From Helicobacteraceae bacterium (GTDB lineage Bacteria; Campylobacterota; Campylobacteria; Campylobacterales; Sulfurimonadaceae): a DNA stretch of 16,272 nucleotides. The stretch covers positions 1-16,272 of the forward strand of contig JAMOQV010000186.1 in NCBI GenBank assembly GCA_027068615.1, written 5' to 3'. The position numbers and the translations under genes are program-made. Below, piece after piece: positions 1-6,810 of the stretch. Positions within the stretch are counted from its first letter, which is position 1; each line of letters starts with the position of its first letter. Under the pieces are notes generated by a model that worked only from the letters and a program-made list of their open reading frames with translations, had not been told where the DNA came from and did no database searches.

Positions 1-74
1 CTTAAATCACCTGTTGTATGTAACTTCACAATTTGTAACTTATCACCCTTTTGTGATGTCAATATTGTATCCAT
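1..74 (-). CDS. FeoA-like ferrous iron transport protein, N-terminus only (runs off window)
   Basis: The minus strand opens with ATG at 74 and reads 24 complete codons to the window edge without a stop. The peptide MDTILTSQKGDKLQIVKLHT has the start of a FeoA (SH3-like) domain: a short leader, then K-G-D-x-x-x-I-V-x-[IL], the usual first strand pattern. FeoA is a small cytoplasmic partner of the FeoB ferrous iron transporter. An A/G-rich AAAAGAGA lies just upstream of the ATG, and a Fur-box-like sequence lies about 25 bases upstream, which supports an iron-uptake role. Only the first third of the protein is visible, so a different small SH3-like protein is possible. The identification rests on a short match plus the regulatory context. 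Confidence 0.5.
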   Translation of the reverse strand, partial: MDTILTSQKGDKLQIVKLHTTGDL

Positions 75-95
75 AATTTCTCTTTTAATAGTTAA

Positions 96-117
96 TTTTC
101 ATAATGATAATGAAAAT
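96..117 (-). promoter_or_regulatory. Fur-box-like operator upstream of the feoA-like gene
   Basis: On the plus strand positions 100-117 read as three tandem hexamers, CATAAT GATAAT GAAAAT, close to the classical Fur hexamer GATAAT. Positions 96-116 also form a 7-7-7 inverted repeat (TTTTCAT, AATGATA, ATGAAAA). The site lies 22 bases upstream of the feoA-like start at 74, where an iron-responsive repressor would be expected. No clear -35/-10 pair was assigned for this gene. Confidence 0.55.
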
Positions 118-240
118 CAACTTGATAAAAGCTTAAAGTCTTTTTTAATGTTAAATATAATAGATTGCAACTATAGTAAATAAAAAAGTTATAAAGCAAA
201 TATTATAAGTGTTTTGGATAGTATAATTTAACAGGTGAAG

Positions 241-324
241 ATGGTTGATTTACATTTTCCTATTTATCAAGCCCAAAACAAAGATATAGAAGATTTGCTT
301 CCTTGGAATATTGAACTAAACTAA
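241..324 (+). pseudogene. Possible remnant of an IS66-type transposase C-terminus (27 codons)
   Basis: An open frame from ATG 241 to TAA 324 encodes 27 residues ending in NKDIEDLLPWNIELN. The string [DE]-x-LLPWN is reminiscent of the last residues of IS66-family TnpC transposases, which typically end in a segment like 'deLLPWN'. The frame is closed just upstream by TAA at 229-231, so nothing else of a transposase is present in frame. A TATAAT (222-227) and AGGTGAAG directly before the ATG could allow expression, but the spacing of the latter is too short for a good ribosome site. It is most likely debris of a mobile element. The match is short, and a chance open frame cannot be excluded. Confidence 0.3.
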
Positions 325-361
325 ATACTGTTTATAATGCTAGATGTAGTTTACTTGGTGC

Positions 362-1450
362 TTACTCTAAAATCTTTTCAACCCAAATCTCAAAACTTCT
401 ATCTGGTATAAAGTAGTTTGAACCCTCTTTATCTATAAACTCTTTTTTATATAGTGAATTTATAGCAGATTGTAGTGTTTGTTTTTTTATGTTGTAGTGT
501 AGCAAAGTTTGGTTTGAGAAAAGATTTGATTTGTATTTTACTATAAGTTTTATAGCTAATTTTTGGTTGTTATTTAGTGTGTCAAACACCATTCTAAAAG
601 CTGTATCTTTAGACATTACTATCTCTTGTAAAACTATATCTATCAAATTAGATGAGATTTTTTCTTTTTTTACATATAGTAGATGAAGTATATGTAAAAG
701 TATCTTAGTTTCACCATCACTAAGGTTGTAGATATACTCTATATCTTCTTTAGATATTTTCATAAACTTTTGTGCATAGTTATAAATCTCTTCTTCTTTT
801 AATGGCTCAAGATTAAAATGCTCTGCTAGTTCAAAAAGTGGAGCTTTATAACTAAAAAGTGATGTTAATATGTGTCTTTTTGAACCTAAAAAGATGTAAG
901 AAGTGTTTTCTCTTTCTTGTATATACTTTCTTAACATTGCATCTAGTTTTACATCTTTTATATTTTCTATCTCTTGAAACTCATCTATGGCTATAACAAC
1001 TTTTTGTTTTTTTGCTATCTGTTTTATAGAGTTAAAAAACTCTTCAAACATCTCTTCAAATGTAAGTCCTACAAGAACAGGTTTTATAGAGTATTCTAAT
1101 GTAGAGGGGTCGATGCTAGGCTCAACTCGAACCCTTTTAAACAAGGAACTTAACAACTTTATACTTTTTTTTATATCAAAATGGTTGTAGCTGTTACTTA
1201 AAGATTTTAAAAGTGCTGATGCAAAATCCTCTTTTGATGTTATATCAAATATATCTACATATAAAGTAAGTGTATCTTTTTGTAAAGATAAAAAGTTTTT
1301 AACTAAAGTTGTTTTACCCATCCTTCTTTTAGAGTAGATTAAAAGATTGTTATGATGTTTTTCTATCTCATCTAGTTTTTTAAACTCCTCTTTTCTTCCA
1401 AAGAAGTTATCTTTTAAAGCTATATTGTCATATAAAAATGGACTACTCAT
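362..1450 (-). CDS. P-loop AAA+ ATPase of the archaeal-type ATPase_2 group, lone gene
   Basis: The 362-residue protein is a predicted cytoplasmic nucleotide-binding protein. Residues 19-30 (RKEEFKKL) match the pre-Walker segment of ATPase_2/MNS-type STAND-like AAA+ proteins. Walker A is YSKRRMGKTT at 39-48, and Walker B is VVIAIDEFQE at about 151-160 with the acidic pair D156-E157. A sensor-like strand, YIFLGSKRH, lies near 185-193. The last ~80 residues are basic and helical, ending in a probable winged helix. Many relatives carry a C-terminal DUF234 nuclease-like domain; none is evident here. Relatives are scattered among bacteria and archaea and usually have no known substrate. The start is supported by AGAGGAAAC just upstream and a strong promoter. 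Gene remnants lie on both sides, suggesting an acquired gene. Biological function unknown. Confidence 0.75.
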   Translation of the reverse strand: MSSPFLYDNIALKDNFFGRKEEFKKLDEIEKHHNNLLIYSKRRMGKTTLVKNFLSLQKDTLTLYVDIFDITSKEDFASALLKSLSNSYNHFDIKKSIKLLSSLFKRVRVEPSIDPSTLEYSIKPVLVGLTFEEMFEEFFNSIKQIAKKQKVVIAIDEFQEIENIKDVKLDAMLRKYIQERENTSYIFLGSKRHILTSLFSYKAPLFELAEHFNLEPLKEEEIYNYAQKFMKISKEDIEYIYNLSDGETKILLHILHLLYVKKEKISSNLIDIVLQEIVMSKDTAFRMVFDTLNNNQKLAIKLIVKYKSNLFSNQTLLHYNIKKQTLQSAINSLYKKEFIDKEGSNYFIPDRSFEIWVEKILE

Positions 1451-1454
1451 TGTT

Positions 1455-1460
1455 TCCTCT
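1455..1460 (-). promoter_or_regulatory. Ribosome binding site of the ATPase gene
   Basis: The minus strand reads AGAGGA four bases before the ATG at 1450. It is a good Shine-Dalgarno match and decides the start codon. Confidence 0.6.
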
Positions 1461-1463
1461 TTT

Positions 1464-1542
1464 AGTATTTTATTTTAGATACTTTTAGTATATCTTATTT
1501 ATAATTTATAGTCAATACTTATAGTATCTGTTTTTAAATACT
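1464..1542. repeat. Array of ATACT/AGTAT half-sites, probable operator
   Basis: Six 5-base half-sites occur in 79 bases: AGTAT at 1464-1468, ATACT 1479-1483, AGTAT 1487-1491, ATACT 1515-1519, AGTAT 1523-1527 and ATACT 1538-1542. The four central ones form two palindromes (ATACT-N3-AGTAT) centred on 1485 and 1521, 36 bases apart, over the -10 and -35 of the ATPase promoter. The inner two sites extend to AGATACT and AGTATCT on their outer flanks. All three nested pairs are centred on 1503. This arrangement fits cooperative binding of a dimeric repressor. The binding protein is unknown. Confidence 0.55.
1487..1515 (-). promoter_or_regulatory. Sigma-70-type promoter of the ATPase gene
   Basis: Read on the minus strand, TTGACT (1515-1510) is followed after exactly 17 bases by TATACT (1492-1487). 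This is near consensus for a housekeeping sigma factor. Transcription would begin near 1480, giving a leader of about 30 bases with the ribosome site. Both promoter hexamers overlap palindromic ATACT/AGTAT repeats, suggesting repression. Confidence 0.65.
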
Positions 1543-1545
1543 TTT

Positions 1546-1665
1546 TTACTCTATAACTTCGCATAGTACCCAGCCAAATGGGAGTTCACTTTTAACATTT
1601 TTTTCTGTCATAGTAAACATTGACTTTGTTTTTGGCTTAGATATAAGTAAGAGAGTATAACTTTT
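1546..1665 (-). pseudogene. C-terminal remnant of an unidentified gene
   Basis: A minus-strand frame is open from 1665 (just after an in-frame TAA) to a TAA at 1546-1548, giving 39 residues. It includes a possible ATG at 1620 but no good ribosome site. Its end, KSELPFGWVLCEVIE, has the look of a real protein C-terminus. The order P-K-T-K, a short variable stretch, then L-P-F-G-W-V-x-x-E recalls the C-termini of some CRISPR RAMP proteins such as Csm5. It also loosely recalls the 'LPxGW' start of type I restriction specificity domains. Neither can be decided from so little sequence. It is treated as the tail of a gene lost at this site, and the rest of the interval 1543-1697 shows no other gene. 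Confidence 0.3.
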
Positions 1666-1697
1666 TTAACTATTGAATTATTTTAGTTGTATTTATT

Positions 1698-2837
1698 TTA
1701 AATAGATTTAGCACAAACAAAACCACTAGCAAAAGCCCATTGAAAGTTGTAACCACCAAGTTCACCTGTAACATCTACAACTTCACCTATAAAGTACAAG
1801 TTTGAGACATCTAATGCTTCAAATGTATAATGATTTAACTCACTACTTATAACACCTCCACGAGAAACTTCTGCTTTAGTAAAACCAAAGTTACCAGCTG
1901 GAGCAAAACTATAAGAGTGTATGTTTTTTAACTCTTCTAACATTTTTTTATCTAGTTTTTTACACTCTATATCTGGTACTTTTAAAGCTTTTAAGATGGC
2001 TACTGCCAATCTTTTTGGTAGTGGTATAACTGAACTTACTTTCTTCTTTGTGTTTCTTGCTAAACTTAAAATATCATCATTTGGTAAAAAGTTTATACTC
2101 ATCTCACCTTTTTGCCAGTATAAAGATGCAGACAAAACAGCAGGGCCACTGATGCCTTTATGAGCAAAGAGCATCTCCTCTTTTAGAGTTTTATAACCAA
2201 CTGTTATATCTACTAAACAACTAAGCCCAGATAACTCTTTCATCCAAAATTCACTAGGTTGTAGAGTTAAGCCGACAAGAGCTGGGCTAAACTCTTTAAC
2301 TTTTATACCAAATGATTTTGCGATGCTTAGTCCAACATCACTAGCACCAAGATTTGTAAAACTTTTACCACCTGTTGCTACTATAAGTTTTTTTGTTTTT
2401 AAAACTGTTTTATCTGTTTTGATTTCAAATATATCAGATTTTTTTTGAACTTCAGTTACTTTTGTATTTAGATATTTTTTTATATGTTTGGTTTGTTTTT
2501 TAAATATATCTATAATCTCATCAGATGATTTTTTACAAAAATAATAACGAGATTTTCTTATCTCAGGTTCAACCCCATAAGTAGCTAAAAAGTTAAGCAA
2601 ATCATCTTTTGAAAAAGCATCAAATGTAGAAGAGATAATCTCCATATCTCCATCATAATTATCAGCACTTACAGATACATTTGTAACATTACACTTTCCA
2701 CCACCTGAGATTTTGAGTTTTTTTGCTACTTTTTCATTAGCATCTACTATAGCTATATTTAGATTTTTATCCAAATGAGATGCACACATCAAACCACTAG
2801 CACCAGCACCTAAGATAACAACATCATATATCTGCAT
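1698..2837 (-). CDS. FAD-dependent oxidoreductase of the HI0933/YhiN (BaiN-like) family
   Basis: The 379-residue protein is a complete, soluble flavoprotein of the HI0933 family. The N-terminal Rossmann motif for the FAD ADP moiety is VVILGAGASG (residues 6-15). The family hallmark ISGGGKCNVTN lies at 43-53, ATGGKS at 154-159, HKGISGPAVL at 226-235 and the C-terminal signature GGYNFQWAFASG at 361-372. Family members are annotated as NAD(P)/FAD-dependent oxidoreductases; the named member BaiN acts in gut bile-acid metabolism, but the usual substrate in other bacteria is unknown. It is the last gene of a minus-strand run surE > tcdA-like > this gene, with only 8 bases separating it from the preceding stop, so it is probably cotranscribed. 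Length agrees with the family. Family is certain; reaction is not. Confidence 0.88.
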   Translation of the reverse strand: MQIYDVVILGAGASGLMCASHLDKNLNIAIVDANEKVAKKLKISGGGKCNVTNVSVSADNYDGDMEIISSTFDAFSKDDLLNFLATYGVEPEIRKSRYYFCKKSSDEIIDIFKKQTKHIKKYLNTKVTEVQKKSDIFEIKTDKTVLKTKKLIVATGGKSFTNLGASDVGLSIAKSFGIKVKEFSPALVGLTLQPSEFWMKELSGLSCLVDITVGYKTLKEEMLFAHKGISGPAVLSASLYWQKGEMSINFLPNDDILSLARNTKKKVSSVIPLPKRLAVAILKALKVPDIECKKLDKKMLEELKNIHSYSFAPAGNFGFTKAEVSRGGVISSELNHYTFEALDVSNLYFIGEVVDVTGELGGYNFQWAFASGFVCAKSI

Positions 2838-2845
2838 AAAATCCC

Positions 2846-3490
2846 CTAACCTTTTTTCAAAAACTTAACAGCTTCACTACACATAACTAAACCAAATGAA
2901 GCTGTAACACCCATAAAACTGCCCTTGTCTTTTGTAATTCTTTGCTCATCTGAAAATATAACTTTATACTTTTTGTTAAATCCCCGTTTTTTCAATTCAC
3001 TTCTGATTTTTGAACCAAACTTATCACCGTAACTTTTCCAGATATCATCAACTTTTATATGTGTAGGGTCAAGCCGTGAAGCACTACCAAATGATGATAT
3101 AAGTTTTTTATAACATTTTTGAGCAAGAGCTAGTTTTGCAAGTCTATCATCTATGGCATCTAAAACCAAATCATACCCACTAAAATCAAACTCATTTACC
3201 CACTCTTCATCAACTCTTTTGTTTATGATAGTTATCTCTGGATAATGTTGCTTTAAAGATTGAACTTTATTTTCTCCTAAATGTATTTCAGACCACATCT
3301 GACGGTTTTGATTTGTTTCATCAAAACTATCAAAATCAACTATAGTTATCTCTTTTACACCACTTCTATAAAGACAATCAAGACAAAAACTACCAACACC
3401 ACCAACACCTAAAAGTATAACTTTTGCATCTTCTAATTTTGCAAAATCATCCTTTAGAAGTTGTTTTACTCTTTCATATCTTAGAGCCAC
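2846..3490 (-). CDS. tcdA: ThiF/MoeB-type E1-like enzyme, probable tRNA threonylcarbamoyladenosine dehydratase (TcdA)
   Basis: This 214-residue protein has the adenylating ThiF fold. The nucleotide loop is LLGVGGVGSF (26-35), followed by DFDSFDETNQNRQ (52-64), with the Asp and Arg that contact ATP in the family, and DAIDD at 111-115. The order SFGSASRLDPTHIKVDDI (133-150), then SELKKRGF, KVIFSDEQ and GSFMGVTASFG near the C-terminus matches TcdA (CsdL/YgdL) rather than ThiF, MoeB or HesA. TcdA uses ATP to dehydrate t6A at position 37 of tRNAs to cyclic ct6A. The protein is shorter than the ~268-residue E. coli enzyme, mainly at the C-terminus, as in other compact Campylobacterota versions. Its start overlaps the end of surE by 10 bases, indicating translational coupling. 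Confidence 0.82.
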   Translation of the reverse strand: MALRYERVKQLLKDDFAKLEDAKVILLGVGGVGSFCLDCLYRSGVKEITIVDFDSFDETNQNRQMWSEIHLGENKVQSLKQHYPEITIINKRVDEEWVNEFDFSGYDLVLDAIDDRLAKLALAQKCYKKLISSFGSASRLDPTHIKVDDIWKSYGDKFGSKIRSELKKRGFNKKYKVIFSDEQRITKDKGSFMGVTASFGLVMCSEAVKFLKKG

Positions 3491-4257
3491 TTTTTAAGTA
3501 CATCCATACTTTTATAAGCACTCATATCAAGCATAATAGGAGTTAATGAGATATATCCAGCTTCTATAGCCTCATAATCACTCATACCATCAACACCTTC
3601 ACGAGGAGAAAAAGCTAAAGGATGCAAACCTAACCAATGATATTCTTCCCCTCTAGGATTTCTATGTAAATGGGAATCATTTGCATAGTGTCTATAACCT
3701 GCATATGTTACTTTCATATCAGCCTCTTTTTTATCTGCTGGTATGTTTATATTTAGTAATTCCCTTTTTGGTAGGGGAAATACTCCCTCTTTTATCTTCA
3801 AAACTATCTCTTTTATAGTTTTTGAAGCTAGTGAAAAATCCCCATTTGGATTTATAAAATCCATCACCTGAGAGATAGCTATAGATGGTATATTGTGTAA
3901 AACACCCTCCATTGCACCAGCTACTGTACCTGAGTATGTTATATCTTCACCCATATTTGAACCACGATTGATACCACTTACCAATAAGTCTGGTTTCTCT
4001 TTTTCAAACATTGTACTAAGCGATAGATAAACACAATCAGCAGGTGTACCATCATCTAGCTTATAAAAATCATCCCCAACACTTATAAACCTTAACGGTC
4101 TAGTTAGTGTAAGAGAGTGTCCACAAGCAGACTTTTCATTGGCTGGAGCTACTACCGTTAATTCAACACCATCCAACTCTTTTAAAGCATCCACTAAAGT
4201 ATGCAACCCTTTTGCTTCATATCCATCATCATTTGTTATTAGTATTTTATATTTCAT
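3481..4257 (-). CDS. surE: 5'/3'-nucleotidase SurE
   Basis: The 258-residue protein is a full-length SurE, a divalent-metal-dependent phosphatase that removes phosphate from nucleoside 5'- and 3'-monophosphates. The N-terminal motif ILITNDDGY (5-13) supplies the paired aspartates D10 and D11. S43 in ANEKSACGHSLTL and N97 in LLVSGINRGSN are the expected remaining metal ligands. Other conserved blocks are DDGTPADCVYLSL (68-80) and the glycine-rich ITYSGTVAGAMEG (106-118). It heads the minus-strand operon surE > tcdA-like > yhiN-like and is divergent from the chemoreceptor-like gene, with 45 bases between start codons. No strong Shine-Dalgarno is visible, and the promoter may extend into the divergent gene. 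Confidence 0.95.
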   Translation of the reverse strand: MKYKILITNDDGYEAKGLHTLVDALKELDGVELTVVAPANEKSACGHSLTLTRPLRFISVGDDFYKLDDGTPADCVYLSLSTMFEKEKPDLLVSGINRGSNMGEDITYSGTVAGAMEGVLHNIPSIAISQVMDFINPNGDFSLASKTIKEIVLKIKEGVFPLPKRELLNINIPADKKEADMKVTYAGYRHYANDSHLHRNPRGEEYHWLGLHPLAFSPREGVDGMSDYEAIEAGYISLTPIMLDMSAYKSMDVLKKWL

Positions 4258-4302
4258 AATTGTATTTTACCATTATGGAACATTTTATGCTAGAGTTTTG
4301 GT

Positions 4303-5367
4303 ATGAAAACTTTAATTGTTATATTACTTATCGGCATAAATATTTTTGCAACAACTTTAGATGAGTTAGAAAATAATTATACAACTCTTACTTCTGAGAT
4401 AAAAAAACTATCTCCTTTACTCTCAACTGAAGAGAAGATATCACTTTGCTACTTCGTTTTAAAAACACACAACTACATCACAACAGAGTTAGCAACAAAA
4501 CAAAATGATACTATTGGCTTAGAAGATGCTACATATAAAACATTAGAGTTATTTTCCAAGATTCAAAATCAAAATCAAAAAATATCAACTCAAAATATCA
4601 ATAAACTAAAAACTTTATATACAAAGATGACACAAGCAGGTGAAAAGCTTATAAAAAACAACAAAAAAACTCCAACAAAAAAAACTAATTCTTTAGTCTT
4701 TATCATAGTGGCTTCTTTAGTGGGTATCATTTTAGGACTTGTTATAGGTTACTTTATCTTTAAAAATATCAATAAAAAAGATGAAGAGCATACAACATAC
4801 AACAACTATGAAGATAACAGTTCTGAGTCTTTAAAAGAGTTAGAAGATAGAAACTACTTTCTATCTCAAGAGATAGAAACTACAAAAAAAGAGGCTCAAG
4901 AGTATAAAACAAAATACAAACAACTAGAAGATGAAAACAACATATCTAAACAAAAGATAAAACATTTAGAAGATGAAGTTGAGTTTAATGTAAAAAGTCT
5001 AAATGAAGAGATACAAAAACTAAAAGAGGAAAAAGAGAGTTTAGAAAAACTAAACACTCAACAAAATCAAGATTCTGATGATGAAAGTATGATAACTGAA
5101 GAATTTAACAAAAAATTAGCATCTCTTCAACATCAAAGTCAAGATATTTATAAGGTATTAGACACGATATCGGATATTGCAGACCAAACAAACCTACTAG
5201 CACTTAATGCTGCTATAGAAGCAGCAAGAGCAGGAGAACACGGAAGAGGATTTGCTGTTGTTGCTGATGAGGTTCGTAAACTTGCAGAAAATACACAAAA
5301 AACACTAAATGAAGCTAGAGTAGATATATCTGCTGTTGTTGATGGGATATCAAATCTTGAAAGATAG
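4303..5367 (+). CDS. Membrane protein with coiled coil and minimal chemoreceptor (MCP) signalling tip
   Basis: The 354-residue protein starts with a hydrophobic segment (1-17, signal peptide or first membrane anchor), then a ~110-residue mostly helical periplasmic part without a recognisable ligand domain. A clear membrane helix follows at 131-153, and a long charged coiled coil at about 174-250. The final ~80 residues carry the most conserved part of the MCP signalling domain: DQTNLLALNAAIEAARA (294-310) and GRGFAVVADEVRKLAE (314-329), the hairpin that binds CheA and CheW. Ordinary MCPs have long paired arms with methylated glutamates on either side; here each arm after the tip is only about six heptads and the protein ends at residue 354. 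No HAMP is evident. It probably senses or scaffolds in a chemosensory array. The start has only a weak AGAG ribosome site. Confidence 0.8.
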   Translation: MKTLIVILLIGINIFATTLDELENNYTTLTSEIKKLSPLLSTEEKISLCYFVLKTHNYITTELATKQNDTIGLEDATYKTLELFSKIQNQNQKISTQNINKLKTLYTKMTQAGEKLIKNNKKTPTKKTNSLVFIIVASLVGIILGLVIGYFIFKNINKKDEEHTTYNNYEDNSSESLKELEDRNYFLSQEIETTKKEAQEYKTKYKQLEDENNISKQKIKHLEDEVEFNVKSLNEEIQKLKEEKESLEKLNTQQNQDSDDESMITEEFNKKLASLQHQSQDIYKVLDTISDIADQTNLLALNAAIEAARAGEHGRGFAVVADEVRKLAENTQKTLNEARVDISAVVDGISNLER

Positions 5368-5368
5368 C

Positions 5369-5397
5369 TTGACTTAAATCCAACTTTATTGTAAAAT
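5369..5397 (+). promoter_or_regulatory. Sigma-70-type promoter of rho
   Basis: TTGACT (5369-5374) begins two bases after the stop codon of the preceding gene. It is followed after exactly 17 bases by TAAAAT (5392-5397). The predicted start near 5404 gives a leader of about 55 bases before the rho ATG at 5459. The position suggests that rho-murI is transcribed independently of the chemoreceptor-like gene. Confidence 0.6.
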
Positions 5398-5458
5398 TAC
5401 AGCATTAAAAGATATTAATCTCTCTCATAGCAAATCAAAAAACTAAGGCAATTACTTC

Positions 5459-6808
5459 ATGAGTGAAAATAATTCACATCAAAAACCTCGTAAAAACAAC
5501 AATAACAGAAATAACAATTCTAAGTCCCGTTCACACAAACCTGTAAAAGGTCCAAGTGTTGAAGACCTTCGTGCTAAACCATTAGATGAACTAGTAACCA
5601 TTGCAACTGAGTTAAATATAGAACATCCAAATGACTTAAAAAGACAAGATATTATCTTTGAGATACTAAAAGCTCAAACAGAACAAGGTGGTTATGTACT
5701 TTTTACTGGTATATTAGAAATTATGCAAGATGGATATGGTTTTATCCGTTCTATAGACAAAAGTTTCAATGACTCTGTAAATGATTCTTATGTTTCAAAT
5801 ACACAGATAAGAAGATTTGCACTTAGAAATGGTGATGTTGTAACTGGTCAAGTTCGGCCACCAAAAGACCAAGAGAGATACTATGCTCTTATAAAGATAG
5901 AAGCGATAAACTACCTTCCACCAGAAGAGAGTAAGAAAAGACCACTTTTTGAAAACCTTACTCCACTTTATGCTACAGAACAATTAAAATTAGAGTATCG
6001 TGAAAAAGGTCTTACTGGTCGTATGATGGATCTTTTTGCTCCTATTGGTAAAGGTCAAAGAGGTCTTATCGTTGCACCTCCAAGAAGTGGTAAAACTGAA
6101 CTTTTAAAAGAGATAGCTCACGGTATAACTCACAATAATCCAGAAGTTGATCTAATAGTTTTACTAGTAGATGAAAGACCCGAAGAGGTTACAGATATGG
6201 AAAGAAGTGTAAAAGGTGAAGTTTACTCTTCAACTTTTGATATGCCTGCTAAAAACCATGTAAAAGTTGCAGAGATGGTTATAGAAAAAGCAAAAAGAAG
6301 AGTTGAGTTAGGAAAAGATGTAGTTATCTTACTAGATAGTATCACTCGTCTTGCTCGTGCTTATAACACAGCAACTCCATCAAGTGGTAAAGTTTTAAGT
6401 GGTGGTGTTGATGCAAATGCCCTTCATAAACCAAAAAGATTTTTCGGTGCTGCTAGAAATATAGAAAATGGTGGAAGTTTAACTATAATTGCTACTGCAC
6501 TTGTAGATACAGGTAGCCGTATGGATGAAGTTATATTTGAAGAGTTTAAAGGTACAGGCAATAGTGAAGTTGTACTTGATAGAAAAATAGCAGACAGAAG
6601 AATATACCCTGCCATAGATATACTAAAATCTGGGACTCGTAAAGATGAACTTCTTATCGGTCCTGAAGTTTTACAAAAAGTATTTATACTTCGTCAGATG
6701 CTACATAAACAAGATAGTGAAGTTGATGCACTTAAATTTATCTACAATACTATGGGTAAAAAAGCAACTAATGAAGAATTTTTAGAGAGTATGAATACTA
6801 ACTCTTAA
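5459..6808 (+). CDS. rho: Transcription termination factor Rho
   Basis: The 449-residue protein is a complete Rho, the hexameric RNA helicase that ends transcription at rut-dependent sites. Domains in order: a basic Asn-rich tail (1-30), a Rho N-terminal helical domain (about 34-75), the OB/cold-shock RNA-binding fold with GILEIMQDGYGFIRS (84-98), and the RecA-like ATPase domain. The last has Walker A APPRSGKT (206-213), Walker B VVILLD (288-293), the Q-loop region KVLSGGVDANALHKPKRFFG (311-330) and the R-loop region TGSRMDEVIFEEFKGTGN (351-368). It is slightly longer than the 419-residue E. coli protein because of the N-terminal tail. TAAGG lies 11 bases before the ATG. murI follows after two bases, so the pair is translationally coupled. 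Confidence 0.98.
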   Translation: MSENNSHQKPRKNNNNRNNNSKSRSHKPVKGPSVEDLRAKPLDELVTIATELNIEHPNDLKRQDIIFEILKAQTEQGGYVLFTGILEIMQDGYGFIRSIDKSFNDSVNDSYVSNTQIRRFALRNGDVVTGQVRPPKDQERYYALIKIEAINYLPPEESKKRPLFENLTPLYATEQLKLEYREKGLTGRMMDLFAPIGKGQRGLIVAPPRSGKTELLKEIAHGITHNNPEVDLIVLLVDERPEEVTDMERSVKGEVYSSTFDMPAKNHVKVAEMVIEKAKRRVELGKDVVILLDSITRLARAYNTATPSSGKVLSGGVDANALHKPKRFFGAARNIENGGSLTIIATALVDTGSRMDEVIFEEFKGTGNSEVVLDRKIADRRIYPAIDILKSGTRKDELLIGPEVLQKVFILRQMLHKQDSEVDALKFIYNTMGKKATNEEFLESMNTNS

Positions 6809-6810
6809 TT

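Larger units (their letters stand above)
75..361. other. Non-coding or eroded stretch between the feoA-like gene and the ATPase gene
   Basis: This 287-base interval holds the Fur-like site near its left end, a TATAAT at 222-227 and a 27-codon open frame at 241-324, described separately. The rest is very AT-rich and shows no convincing gene, RNA or terminator hairpin. It looks like an eroded insertion site. Confidence 0.4.

Noticed and set aside
987..1190. Plus-strand open frame of 67 codons inside the ATPase gene
   Set aside because: It lies antisense to conserved Walker B coding sequence, has no ribosome site and its product resembles no protein.
1921..2163. Plus-strand open frame of 80 codons inside the yhiN-like gene
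   Set aside because: Antisense shadow of a conserved flavoprotein, low-complexity Phe/Ser-rich product.
5795..5983. Minus-strand open frame inside rho
   Set aside because: Antisense shadow of conserved Rho coding sequence.
6424..6615. Second minus-strand open frame inside rho
   Set aside because: Antisense to the Q-loop and R-loop regions, which fully explain the sequence.
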